Both the position numbers and the translations under genes were made by a program. Under the pieces are notes generated by a model. The model made no database searches. It saw only the letters and a program-made list of their open reading frames with translations, and was not told the origin of the DNA. Below are positions 1-12,066 of a stretch of DNA of 64,000 bases, piece after piece. Positions within the stretch are counted from its first letter, which is position 1, and each line of letters begins with the position of its first letter. Source of the stretch: Limnomonas spitsbergensis (taxonomy: Eukaryota; Chlorophyta; Chlorophyceae; Chlamydomonadales); NCBI GenBank assembly GCA_037349105.1, contig JAYJMM010000083.1, positions 1-64,000 on the forward strand. The letters run 5' to 3'.

Positions 1-3000
1 CCCCCTACCCCCCTACCCTCCTACACCCCCCTACCCCCTTACACCCCCTACCCCCTTACACCCCTACCCCCTCACACCCCCCTACCCCCTCACACCCCTA
101 CCCCCTTACACCCCTACCCCCTTACACCCCCCTACCCCCTTACACCCCTACCCCCTCACACCCCCCTACCCCCTTACACCCCTACCCCCTTACACCCCTA
201 CCCCCTTACACCCCCCTACCCCCTTACACCCCTACCCCCTTACACCCCTACCCCCTTACACCCCTACCCCCTTACACCCCTACCCCCTCACACCCCCTAC
301 CCCCTTACACCCCTACCCCCTCACACCCCCTACCCCCTTACACCCCCCTACCCCCTTACATCCCCCTACCCCCTTACACCCCTACCCCCTTACATCCCCC
401 TACCCCCTTACACCCCTACCCCCTTACACCCCTACCCCCTTACACCCCCCTACCCCCTCACACCCCCTTACACCCCCTTACACCCCTACCCCCTTACACC
501 CCTACCCCCTTACACCCCTACCCCCTCACACCCCCCTACCCCCTCACACCCCTACCCCCTCACACCCCTACCCCCTTACACCCCCTTACACCCCTACCCC
601 CTTACACCCCCCTACCCCCTTACACCCCCCTACCCCCTTACACCCCCCTACCCCCTTACACCCCCTTACACCCCTACCCCCTCACACCCCTACCCCCTTA
701 CACCCCCCTACCCCCTTACACCCCCCTACCCCCTTACACCCCCTTACACCCCTACCCCCTTACACCCCTACCCCCTCACACCCCCCTACCCCCTTACACC
801 CCCTTACACCCCTACCCCCTTACACCCCCCTACCCCCTCACACCCCCCTACCCCCTTACACCCCTACCCCCTTACACCCCCCTACCCCCTTACACCCCCC
901 TACCCCCTTACACCCCTACCCCCTTACACCCCCCTACCCCCTTACACCCCTACCCCCTTACACCCCCTACCCCCTTACACCCCCTTACACCCCTACCCCC
1001 TCACACCCCCCTACCCCCTCACACCCCCCTACCCCCTTACACCCCCCTACCCCCTTACACCCCCCTACCCCCTTACACCCCCCTACCCCCTTACATCCCC
1101 CTACCCCCTCACACCCCCCTACCCCCTTACACCCCTACCCCCTTACACCCCCCTACCCCCTTACACCCCTACCCCCTTACACCCCCCTACCCCCTTACAC
1201 CCCTACCCCCTTACACCCCCTTACACCCCTACCCCCTTACACCCCCCTACCCCATCACACCCCCCTACCCCCTCACACCCCCCTACCCCCTTACACCCCC
1301 TACCCCCTTACACCCCTACCCCCTTACACCCCCTTACACCCCTACCCCCTTACACCCCCTACCCCCTCACACCCCCCTACCCCCTCACACCCCCCTACCC
1401 CCTTACACCCCCCTACCCCCTCACACCCCCTTACATCCCCCTACCCCCCTACCCCCTCACACCCCTACCCCCTTACACCCCCCTACCCCCTTACACCCCC
1501 CTACCCCCTTACACCCCCCTACCCCCTTACACCCCCTTACACCCCTACCCCCTTACATCCCCCTACCCCCTTACACCCCCCTACCCCCTTACACCCCCCT
1601 ACCCCCTTACACCCCCTTACACCCCTACCCCCTCACACCCCTACCCCCTCACACCCCCTTACACCCCTACCCCCTCACACCCCCCTACCCCCTTACACCC
1701 CCCTACCCCCTTACACCCCCTACCCCCTTACACCCCCTTACACCCCCCTACCCCCTTACACCCCCTTACACCCCTACCCCCTCACACCCCCCTACCCCCT
1801 CACACCCCCTTACACCCCTACCCCCTCACACCCCCCTACCCCCTTACACCCCCTTACACCCCTACCCCCTTACACCCCTACCCCCTTACACCCCTACCCC
1901 CTTACACCCCTACCCCCTTACACCCCTACCCCCTTACACCCCTACCCCCTTACACCCCTACCCCCTTACACCCCTACCCCCTTACACCCCCTACCCCCTT
2001 ACACCCCTACCCCCTCACACACCCCTACCCCCTCACACCCCCTTACACCCCTACCCCCTTACACCCCTACCCCCTTACACCCCCCTACCCCCTTACACCC
2101 CCCTACCCCCTTACACCCCCCTACCCCCTTACACCCCTACCCCCTTACACCCCTACACCCTTACACCCCCCTACCCCCTTACACCCCCCTACCCCCTCAC
2201 ACCCCCCTACCCCCTTACACCCCCCTACCCCCTCACACCCCCCTACCCCCTCACACCCCCCTACCCCCTTACACCCCCTTACACCCCTACCCCCTTACAC
2301 CCCCCTACCCCCTCACACCCCCCTACCCCCTCACACCCCTACCCCCTTACACCCCCCCACAACCTCACACCCCCCTACCCCCTTACACCCCCCTACCCCC
2401 TTACACTCCTACCCCCTCACACCCCCCTACCCCCTCACACCCCCCTACCCCCCTACCCCCTCACACCCCCCTACCCCCTCACACCCCCCAACCCCTTACA
2501 CCCCCCTACCCCCTTACACCCCTACCCCCTTACACCCCCCTACCCCCTTACACCCCTACCCCCTTACACCCCCCTACCCCCTCACACCCCCCTACCCCCT
2601 TACACCCCTACCCCCTTACACCCCCTACCCCCTCACACCCCCCTACCCCCTCACACCCCCTACCCCCTCACACCCCCCTACCCCCTTACACCCCCCTACC
2701 CCCTCACACCCCTACCCCCTTACACCCCCTACCCCCTCACACCCCCCTACCCCCTCACACCCCCCTACCCACTTACACCCCCCTACCACCTCACACCCCT
2801 ACCCCCTCACACCCCCCTACCCCCTCACACCCCCCTACCCCTTACACCCCCCTACCCCCTTACACCCCTACCCCCTCACACCCCCCTACCCCCTCACACC
2901 CCCCTACCCCCTCACACCCCCCTACCCCCTCTACACCCCCCTACCCCCTTACACCCCCCTACCCCCTTACACCCCTACCCCCTTACACCCCTACCCCCTT

Positions 3001-5990
3001 ACACCCCTACCCCCTTACACCCCCCTACCCCCTCACACCCCCCTACCCCCTTACACCCCCCTACCCCCTTACACCCCTACCCCCTTACACCCCTACCCCC
3101 TCACACCCCCCTAACCCCCTTACACCCCCCTACCCCCTCACACCCCCCTACCCCCTCACAAACCCCCCTACCCCCTTACACCCCCCACCCCTTACACCCC
3201 CTTACACCCCTAACCCCCTTACACCCCCCTACCCCCTTACACCCCCCTACCCCCTCACACCCCCCTACCCCCTTAACATCCCCCTACCCCTACACCCTAC
3301 ACCCTTACACCCCTACCCCCCTTACACCCCTACCCCCTTACACCCCCCTACCCCCCTTACACCCCCCTACCCCCTACCCCCTACCCCCTTACACCCCCTT
3401 ACACCCCTACCCCTTACACCCCCTACCCCCTTACACCCCCTACCCCTTACACCCCCCTACACCCTTACACCCTTACACCCCTACCCCCCTTACACCCCCC
3501 TACCCCCTTACACCCCCTACCCCCTTACACCCCCCTACCCCCGTACACCCTTACACCCCCCTACCCCCTTACACCCCCCTACCCCCTACACCCTACACCC
3601 TTACACCCTTACACCCCTACCCCCTTACACCCCCCTACCCCCTACCCCCTACACCCTTACACCCTTATACCCCTACCCCCTTACACCCCCCTACCCCCTT
3701 ACACCCCTACCCCCTTACACCCCCCTACCCCCTTACACCCCTACCCCCTTACATCCCCCTACCCCCTTACACCCCCCTACCCCCTTACATCCCCCTACCC
3801 CCTTACACCCCTACCCCCTTACACCCCCTTACACCCCTACCCCCTTACACCCCTACCCCCTCACACCCCTACCCCCTTACATCCCCCTACCCCCTTACAC
3901 CCCTACCCCCTTACATCCCCCTACCCCCTTACACCCCTACCCCCTTACATCCCCCTACCCCCTTACACCCCTACCCCCTTACACCCCCTTACACCCCTAC
4001 CCCCTTACACCCCCCTACCCCCTTACACCCCTACCCCCTCACACCCCCCTACCCCCTTACATCCCCCTACCCCCTTACACCCCTACCCCCTTACACCCCC
4101 TACCCCCTTACACCCCTACCCCCTTACACCCCCTACCCCCTTACATCCCCCTACCCCCTTACACCCCCTACCCCCTTACATCCCCCTACCCCCTTACACC
4201 CCCTACCCCCTTACATCCCCCCTACCCCCTTACACCCCCTACCCCCTTACACCCCCTACCCCCTTACACCCCTACCCCCTTACACCCCTACCCCCTTACA
4301 CCCCTACCCCCTTACACCCCCTACCCCCTTACACCCCTACCCCCTTACACCCCTACCCCCTTACACCCCCTACCCCCTTACACCCCTACCCCCTTACACC
4401 CCTACCCCCTTACACCCCCTACACCCCCTTACACCCCCTACCCCCTTACATCCCCCTACCCCCTACACCCCTACCCCCTTACATCCCCCTACCCCCTTAC
4501 ACCCCTACCCCCTTACACCCCCTACCCCCTTACACCCCTACCCCCTTACACCCCCTTACACCCCTACCCCCTTACACCCCTACCCCCTCACACCCCCCTA
4601 CCCCCTCACACCCCCCTACCCCCTTACACCCCCTACCCCCTTACACCCCTACCCCCTTACATCCCTACCCCCTTACACCCCCCTACCCCCTTACAACCCC
4701 TACCCCCTTACACCCCTACCCCCTTACACCCCCTTACACCCCTACCCCCTTACACCCCTACCCCCTTACATCCCCCTACCCCCTTACACCCCTACCCCCT
4801 TACATCCCCCTACCCCCTTACACCCCTACCCCCTTACACCCCCTTACACCCCTACCCCCTTACACCCCCCTACCCCCTTACACCCCTACCCCCTTACATC
4901 CCTACCCCCTTACACCCCCCTACCCCCTTACACCCCTACCCCCTTACACCCCTACCCCCTTACACCCCCTTACACCCCTACCCCCTTACACCCCTACCCC
5001 CTTACATCCCCCTACCCCCTTACACCCCTACCCCCTTACATCCCCCTACCCCCTTACACCCCTACCCCCTTACATCCCCCTACCCCCTTACACCCCTACC
5101 CCCTTACATCCCCCTACCCCCTTACACCCCTACCCCCTTACATCCCCCTACCCCCTTACACCCCTACCCCCTTACACCCCCTTACACCCCTACCCCCTTA
5201 CACCCCTACCCCCTTACATCCCCCTACCCCCTTATACACCCCTACCCCCTTACATCCCCCTACCCCCTTACACCCCTACCCCCTCACACCCCCCTACCCC
5301 CTTACACCCCCCTACCCCCCTACCCCCCTACCCCCCTACCCCCTTACACCCCCCTACCCCCTTATACCCCCCTACCCCCCTTACACCCCCCTACCCTCTT
5401 ACACCCCCCTACCCCCTTACACCCCTACCCCCCTACGCTCCTACACCCTTACACCACCCTACCCCCTTACACCCCCCTACCCCCCTACCCCCTTACACCC
5501 CCCTACCCCCTTACAACCCCCTACACTCTTACACCCCCCTACCCCCTTACACCCCCCTACCCCCCTACACCCTTACACCCCCCTACCCCCTTACCCCCTT
5601 ACATCCCCCTACCCTCCTACCCCCTTACACCCCCCTACCCCCCTACCCCCTTACACCCCCCTACCCCCCTACACCGCACCCCCCATACCCCTTACACCTA
5701 CCCACCCTACCCCTATCCCCCCTAACACCCCCTGCCCCCCCTGCCCCTCTACACCTACCTGTCCTCCAACCCTTCCCTACACCCTGTTACACCCCTCTAC
5801 CCTCATAGTCATTACACCCCCCTACCTCCTTACCCCGTTACCCCCCTTACCCTCTTCCCCCTTACACTCCCCTCCCCCTTGACCCCCTATCCCCCTACCC
5901 CTTACACCTACCTCCCCCCCCCTTCTCTACCCCCTAACCCTCTACCTCCCCCCCCTATCCCATAACCCCGTATCCCCTTACACCTACCTC
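1..5990. repeat. C-rich minisatellite, unit about 14-17 bp, inside a DDB1 intron
   Basis: Near-continuous tandem array of units such as CCCCTACCCCCTTACAC, with variants (TTACA, CTCACA, TTACATC, doubled CCCCCTTACACC). I see no G at all in the first 3.5 kb, and only scattered Gs until about 5.65 kb, where the array decays. It lies upstream of a functional splice acceptor at 6165 that opens mid-protein, so it is the 3' part of an intron whose 5' end is beyond the window. The complementary strand is G-run rich and could fold into G-quadruplexes. Confidence 0.95.
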
Positions 5991-6165
5991 TCCCCCCTGC
6001 CCCATTTTGCGCAGCCCCCCTGCTGTCTTCCACCCCCTCCCTCCACCCCCTATCCGCCTACCCCCCCTAACCCATTTTGCGCAGCCCCCCTGCTGTCCTC
6101 TACCCCCTCCTTCCACCTACTACTCCCCTAACCCCCCCTAACCCCCCCTACCCCATTTTGTGCAG
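5991..6165 (+). repeat. Duplicated acceptor/exon-start copies before DDB1 window exon 1
   Basis: The acceptor plus exon start CCATTTTGCGCAGCCCCCCT occurs at about 6001 and 6071, and again as the real junction near 6151-6177 (with GTGCAG). The first two copies lose the reading frame after the shared segment, so only the third can give DDB1 protein. Confidence 0.8.
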
Positions 6166-6235
6166 CCCCCCTGCTGTCTGATCGCAAGCGCATCCTGTTG
6201 GGCACCAAGCCGGTGCTGCTCCGCACCTTCCGCAG
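6166..6235 (+). CDS. DDB1 window exon 1
   Basis: Begins inside a codon (2 bases), then [22 protein letters not shown]; donor GTGAG, leaving phase 2. Matches the DDB1 block before the TTNVFA motif, near the end of propeller BPB. Confidence 0.93.
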
Positions 6236-9200
6236 GTGAGACGGAATGCGCTGTTGAGGGTTGAGGGTTGACAGTTGAGAGTTTAGGCCGGTGCTGCTCC
6301 GCACCTTCCGCAGGTGAGACGGAATGCGCTGTTGAAGGTTGAGGGTTGAGGGTTTAGGCCGGTGCTGCTCCTCACCTTCCGCAGGTGAGACGGAATGCGC
6401 TGTTGAGGGTTGAGGGTTGAGGGTTTAGGCCGGTGCTGCTCCTCACCTTCCGCAGGTGAGACGGAATGCGCTGTTGAGGGTTGAGGGTTTAGGGTTTAGG
6501 CCGGTGCTGCTCCTCACCTTCCGCAGGTGAGACGGAATGCGCTGTTGAGGGTTGAGGGTTTAGGGTTTAGGCCGGTGCTGCTCCTCACCTTCCGCAGGTG
6601 AGCAGGAATGCGCAGGTTCGTATCAGCCACCAGCGGAATGGTACTTTGTGTTGCGTGTTGTGTGTGACATGGTATGGATGTGTGACTGTTCCATCTGTGT
6701 GTGGCCGTGTGTGACCTGGTGTGAACATGTGTGACATTGCTTATATGTGTAACCCGGGGTGCATCTGTGTGTGAACATGTGTGTGGATGTGTGACCCGAC
6801 GCATGTGTGTGTGTCCTGGTGAAACTATTTTGTGGATGTGTGAACAGGCGTATCTGTGTGTGACCTGGTGTGAAATAGTGTGACCTTCTTTGTGACCCCG
6901 CGTGCAGCAACGGGACCACCAACGTGTTTGCCGGCAGTGACCGTCCCACCGTCATATACGCCAACAACAAGAAGCTCGTCTTCTCAAACCTGAATGAGAG
7001 TGAGGTGAGGCATGCTGCTGACGTGTACTGCATGTTCTGCTGCTGACGTGTACTGCATGTCCTGCTGCTGACGTTTACTGCATACACAGCAGTACATTTC
7101 CACTACACCCACATGTACACCACATTTCAACATGTTGTGTGTTCTGCAATGTGTCTGTACTGCATGATGCATGTACAAAAGCTTACATGCTGCACATTCT
7201 CCTTGCACTGCATTCTGCCGGTACATTGTTCTGTATGTACTGCATCGTGCATGTACGGCAGCTTGTGTGTGCTGCATCATGTATGCACATTCATTTTGTA
7301 TTGCACATCTGTATGCATGTACTGCATTATTTATGTACTGTATTCTCCATGTACATCTACATACGTCCTGCGCCCAGTCATCGTCCCCCCTCCTGCCCTT
7401 CTGCTTCTCCTCCTGCCCTTATGTGTCTCCCCCCACTTATGCGCCTTTACCGCCGGGAGGATTGCCCGTTCCCCACCCTGTCCCTAGGTCCGCTTGATGG
7501 CCTCATACAATAGTGCAGCTTTCTCCCAGCCCCTCTCCTGCTCCCTTGATTCCCTCCTCCCGCTCCCCCCCCTCACCCTTCACCTAGGTCCACTTGATGG
7601 CCTCATTCAACAGTGCTGCATTCCCTCCCCCCCTCCCCTATGCTCTTGTCACGCTCTTCCCCTGTGGCCCACCCGCTCCGCCCCCCTTGCCCTATCCCCA
7701 GGTCCACTTGATGGCCTCATTCAACAGTGCGGCATTCCCCGACAGCCTGGCCATCGCAAAGGCCTCCGCCCTCACTATTGGGACGGTGGAAGAGATCCAG
7801 AAACTACATGTGAGTGACAGTATTTTGGATACCCTAGACCCTCCACCCTGGAGTCCTGGACCCTAACCCATTAGCCCTGAACCCTAGATCTCCAACTCTT
7901 AACCAGGACGGTGGAAGAGATCCAGAAGCTGCATGTGAGTGACAGTGTGCATACAGGTAACGGCGCGGATGTGGCCACGGCTCCGAGCTGTGTTGTTCCC
8001 TTAACCCGCACGCCCCTAGGGGGGAGTAGTTTTCTTAATTTCTTCTATACCCTGGACCCCGGACCCTAGACCCTAACCCATTTGGCCTTTACCCTAGATC
8101 TCTAACCCTAACCCAGGGCTGTGGAGGAGATCCAGGAGGTACCACGTGAGTGACGGTGTTGATATCTGCAACCATTGACCTTGAACCCTAAAACGCTGTC
8201 TTAAACCTTAACCCCACAACCCTTTACTCAAACCCTTCACCCTAGACCAAGACTCTTAACCCTAAACTCTGAACCCAGGACTGTGTGGTTTCTAGGTAGC
8301 TACCGTCACGTAGATTTGATTTGCCTTCCCTCTGGTAAGAAACAACAATTTATTTTAATGCTGCCCTTATGGCAAATTATGGACCTAAACTCTTTAAATT
8401 GTCTGACTGAAAATTGGCATCGGCAATCGATAATCAGTAAATGTATGGATCTCCCAACCTCAAACAACGCTAATTATGAGGGAAAGCAAATCTACGGTAC
8501 TTGCAGGTACTTGCAGGTACTTGCAGGTATACTTGCAGGTATACTTGCAGGTACTTGCAGGTACTTGCAGGTACTTGCAGGTACTTGCATGTACTTGCAG
8601 GTATACTTGCAGGTACTTGCAGGTACTTGCAGGTATACTTGCAGGTGCTTGCAGGTACTTGCAGGTATACTTGCAGGTGTACTTGCAGGTGTACTTGCAG
8701 GTACTTGCAGGTACTTGCAGGTACTTGCATGTACTTGCAGGTACTTGCAGGTTCTTGCAGGTACTTGCAGGTACTTGCAGGTACTTGCAGGTACGGTACT
8801 TGCGGGCACTCTTTGTTCTCATCTCCCTAAACGCTGTGCGTGTTCGAATGGACTGAAAGGCCTTCATGTTTTGTTGATCCGGTGCGTGAAATTTTGCTGG
8901 TAGGACGATGGATATCTGTGCACTTGTACCGCCATGTACATGAGCACTTGTACTGCCATGTACATGCGTACTTGTACCGCCATGTACATGCGTACTTGTA
9001 CTGCCATGTACATGCGTACTTATACCGCAATGTACATGCGTACTTGTACCGCAATGTACACGCGCCTCCCACGGGGTGTAGCTTTGTTTCTTTCTTGCGC
9101 ATGTTCCGCCTTCCTCAGGCTGTCCATGTGCTGCTCCCCCCCAGGTCCGGAATGTTCCCCTCAAGGAGCAGCCCAGGCGCATTGTCCACCAGGAGGGCAC

Positions 9201-12034
9201 CAAGGCCTTTGGGGTGATCACGCTGGCTGGAACGGTGAGGGAGGGGAGCGGGGAGGAAGGGAAGGGGAGGGTAGGGGGGAGGGTAGGTGGGGAGGGGAGG
9301 GGGTGAGGGTAGGTGGGAAGGGGGGGGGGGGGAGGAAGGGCACCAAGGCCTTTGGGGTGATCACGCTGGCTGGAACGGTGAGGGAGGGTAGGGGGGAGGA
9401 AGGGAAGGGGAGGGTAGGGGGGGAAGGTAGGTGGGAAGGGGGGGGGGGGGGGAGGGGAGGGGGGGAGGTTAGGTGGGAAAGGGGGGGGGAGGAAGGGCAC
9501 CAAGGCCTTTGGGGTGATCACGCTGGCTGGAACGGTGAGGGAGGAGGGGGGTTTGAAATCTTGGTGGGGATTTGAAAGCCGTGAAGACAAGGGGAAGCGT
9601 ATGGTAGCTGACAGCCAGCTGAATTTTGGCCTGTATTTGAGCTTGCATTTGGCTGGATTTTGACTGAAATTCGGCTGCAATTAAATTGTTTGTGAAGTAC
9701 ACCATGACATGTAGCTGTATTGCAGCTGGCATTTAGCTGGATTGTAGCTTACATCTAGCTGGGTTGTAGCTGAATTGCAGCTCTGGCATCTAGCTGGATT
9801 GTAGCTTACATCTAGCTGGGTTGTAGCTGAATTACCGATCTAAATAACCCCTGGTGTCTTGTCAGGCTGAAGGGGACGAGGCAAGCTTCTTGCGTATTGT
9901 GGATGACCAGACATTTGACATCGCGGCTTCGTACCCCTTGCAGCCCATGGAGGTGTGAATCAGGGGAGGTGTGAATCAGGGGGGTGTGAACAGGGGGGGT
10001 GTGAACAGATGGAGCTGAGGTTGGTGTGTTGTGGATGACTAAACTTGGACATACTTGCAGCATCGTACCCCTTGCAGCCCATGGAGGTGTGAATCAGGGG
10101 GGTGTGAACATGGGGAAGTGTGAACAGGGGGAGGTGTGAACAGAGGGAGCTGAGGTTGGTGTGTTGTGGATGACTAAACTTGGACATGCTTGCAGCATCG
10201 TACCCCTTGCAGCCCATGGAGGTGTGAATCAGGGGTGTGTGAACAGGGGGAAGTGTGAACATGGGGAGGTGTGAACAGAGGGAGCTGAGGTTGGTGTGTT
10301 GTGGATGACTAAACTTGGACATGCTTGCAGCATCATACCCCTTGCAGCCCATGGAGGTGTGAATCAGGGGGGTGTGAACAGGGGGAAGTGTGAACAGGGG
10401 TGGTGTGAACAGAGGGAGCTGAGGTTGGTGTGTTGTGGATGACTAAACTTGGACATGCTTGCAGCATCATACCCTTGGCATCCCATGGAGGTGCGATTCA
10501 GGGGGGTGTGAACAGGGGGGAGTGTGAATAAGGAAGGTTTGAACAGGGGAAGGTGTGATTACGAGCGCCGTCAGTTCCTTCCATTTGTAGGTTTGATTTG
10601 CATTCCCTCAGGTATGAAAAAAACGTTTATTTGCATGCTGCCCTCAGGGTACATTTTCGGCCAAAACTATAAATTCCTGACTGAAAACCGGGGTTGGCAA
10701 TCGAAAAATAGTATATTCAAGGAACCCTCAACCCCAAACAACATTAATTATGAGAGATGGGAAAGCAAATCTGCGGTAGAGGATTTGCTCAGAATTGTGT
10801 CCGGTTTTGGCGACAACCCGAATGAGTGATCACTCCTTTCCTTGGATGTCACGGCTTCTGCTGTCGAGCGGCAGCGCTACATCCTTGACACTGTGTATCA
10901 CATTTTGGCTTCGGGTGGTAGTCTGGGATGAGGACAGCGGGGCGTTCTTGGCCACACCATCAGCTGGTTGCTGGTGCCGTTGTTCGGCTGGGCCATGGGG
11001 CCATACTACTTGGTCATCTCGTGGTCGTGTTTCTCTTTTCTTAATTTTCATACTTTGGCAGATTTTCGTGATTTATCGTTTCATATCGGGATACCTCGAC
11101 ATACATCCAAGGTAGCACGATATAGGAAGTCAGCATATCATATTCATATCAAAGGAGCGTTGACTATGCTTGTGTTGTTGCATTCTTGCTTGCTGATTCC
11201 GTATCTGAGAAGTCCAGTGTCTGATACGAGGGAATTTCGAGCTCCCAAGCCAAACCTCCTATGTTAACCCTTTGATACGGTCTGTCAAAAATACTATATC
11301 GGACGATATGATATGATATGATATGATATGATATGATATGATATGATATGATATGATATGATATGATATGATATGATATGATATGATATGATGGCCCAAA
11401 ATACTATATCGTGCTACCTTGCATATATCAGGGTATCTTGACTTTAAAGGGTACGTTCGCAGGGTAGTTCAGGGAGATGTGAACGGGAAAGGTGTGAATG
11501 TAGGGAGGTGTGGATGTGAAAGGGGTGTGAAGTAATTGCATATGGGGAGGGTGGGTTTGGACACCCTTTTGATGGGGGCTGACGAGGGAAGTACAACATG
11601 AAAGACTTAGAACACAGCCTAATTGCAACATGAGATGCCTAAAAGCACCGCGACGATGTTGCATGTGTGCTGAGGAGCCGCTGCCTGACCATTTTGCACA
11701 AGAAAGAAAGAAAGCTACACCCATTTGGGGGGCGTTAGAGTTAGGGAAACAGCGCAGCCTGGGCCAAAGCCACATCCGCACCATTATTGTGAATTTTGCT
11801 GAGGCGCCCTTTTTGCACATACGGGCACAGTCCTGACCTTGGCCTTCTGCCTTCAGGTGGGCTGCTCGGTGGCAAGCGTTGTTTTCGGAGCTGTGGACTC
11901 TGCGACGGCCTCTGTGGGAGGTGCGTGGGTGGGAGGGAGCGTGCCCTAAACCCTTAACCCTAGACCCTGCGAGCGGGACTAGAGTTTGTCCTGTATCTTG
12001 CCACACACACTCACACCAGTGAATGTACTCCCAA

Positions 12035-12066
<32 letters not shown>

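Noticed and set aside
1..5990. Chromosome end (telomere or subtelomere) at the left edge
   Set aside because: The C-rich array runs into a functional acceptor of DDB1, whose first half must lie to the left; it is an intron, and the unit is not a telomere repeat.
8460..9680. 406-codon minus-strand frame
   Set aside because: Crosses the GTACTTGCAG and 24-bp repeats and is antisense to DDB1 exon 4.
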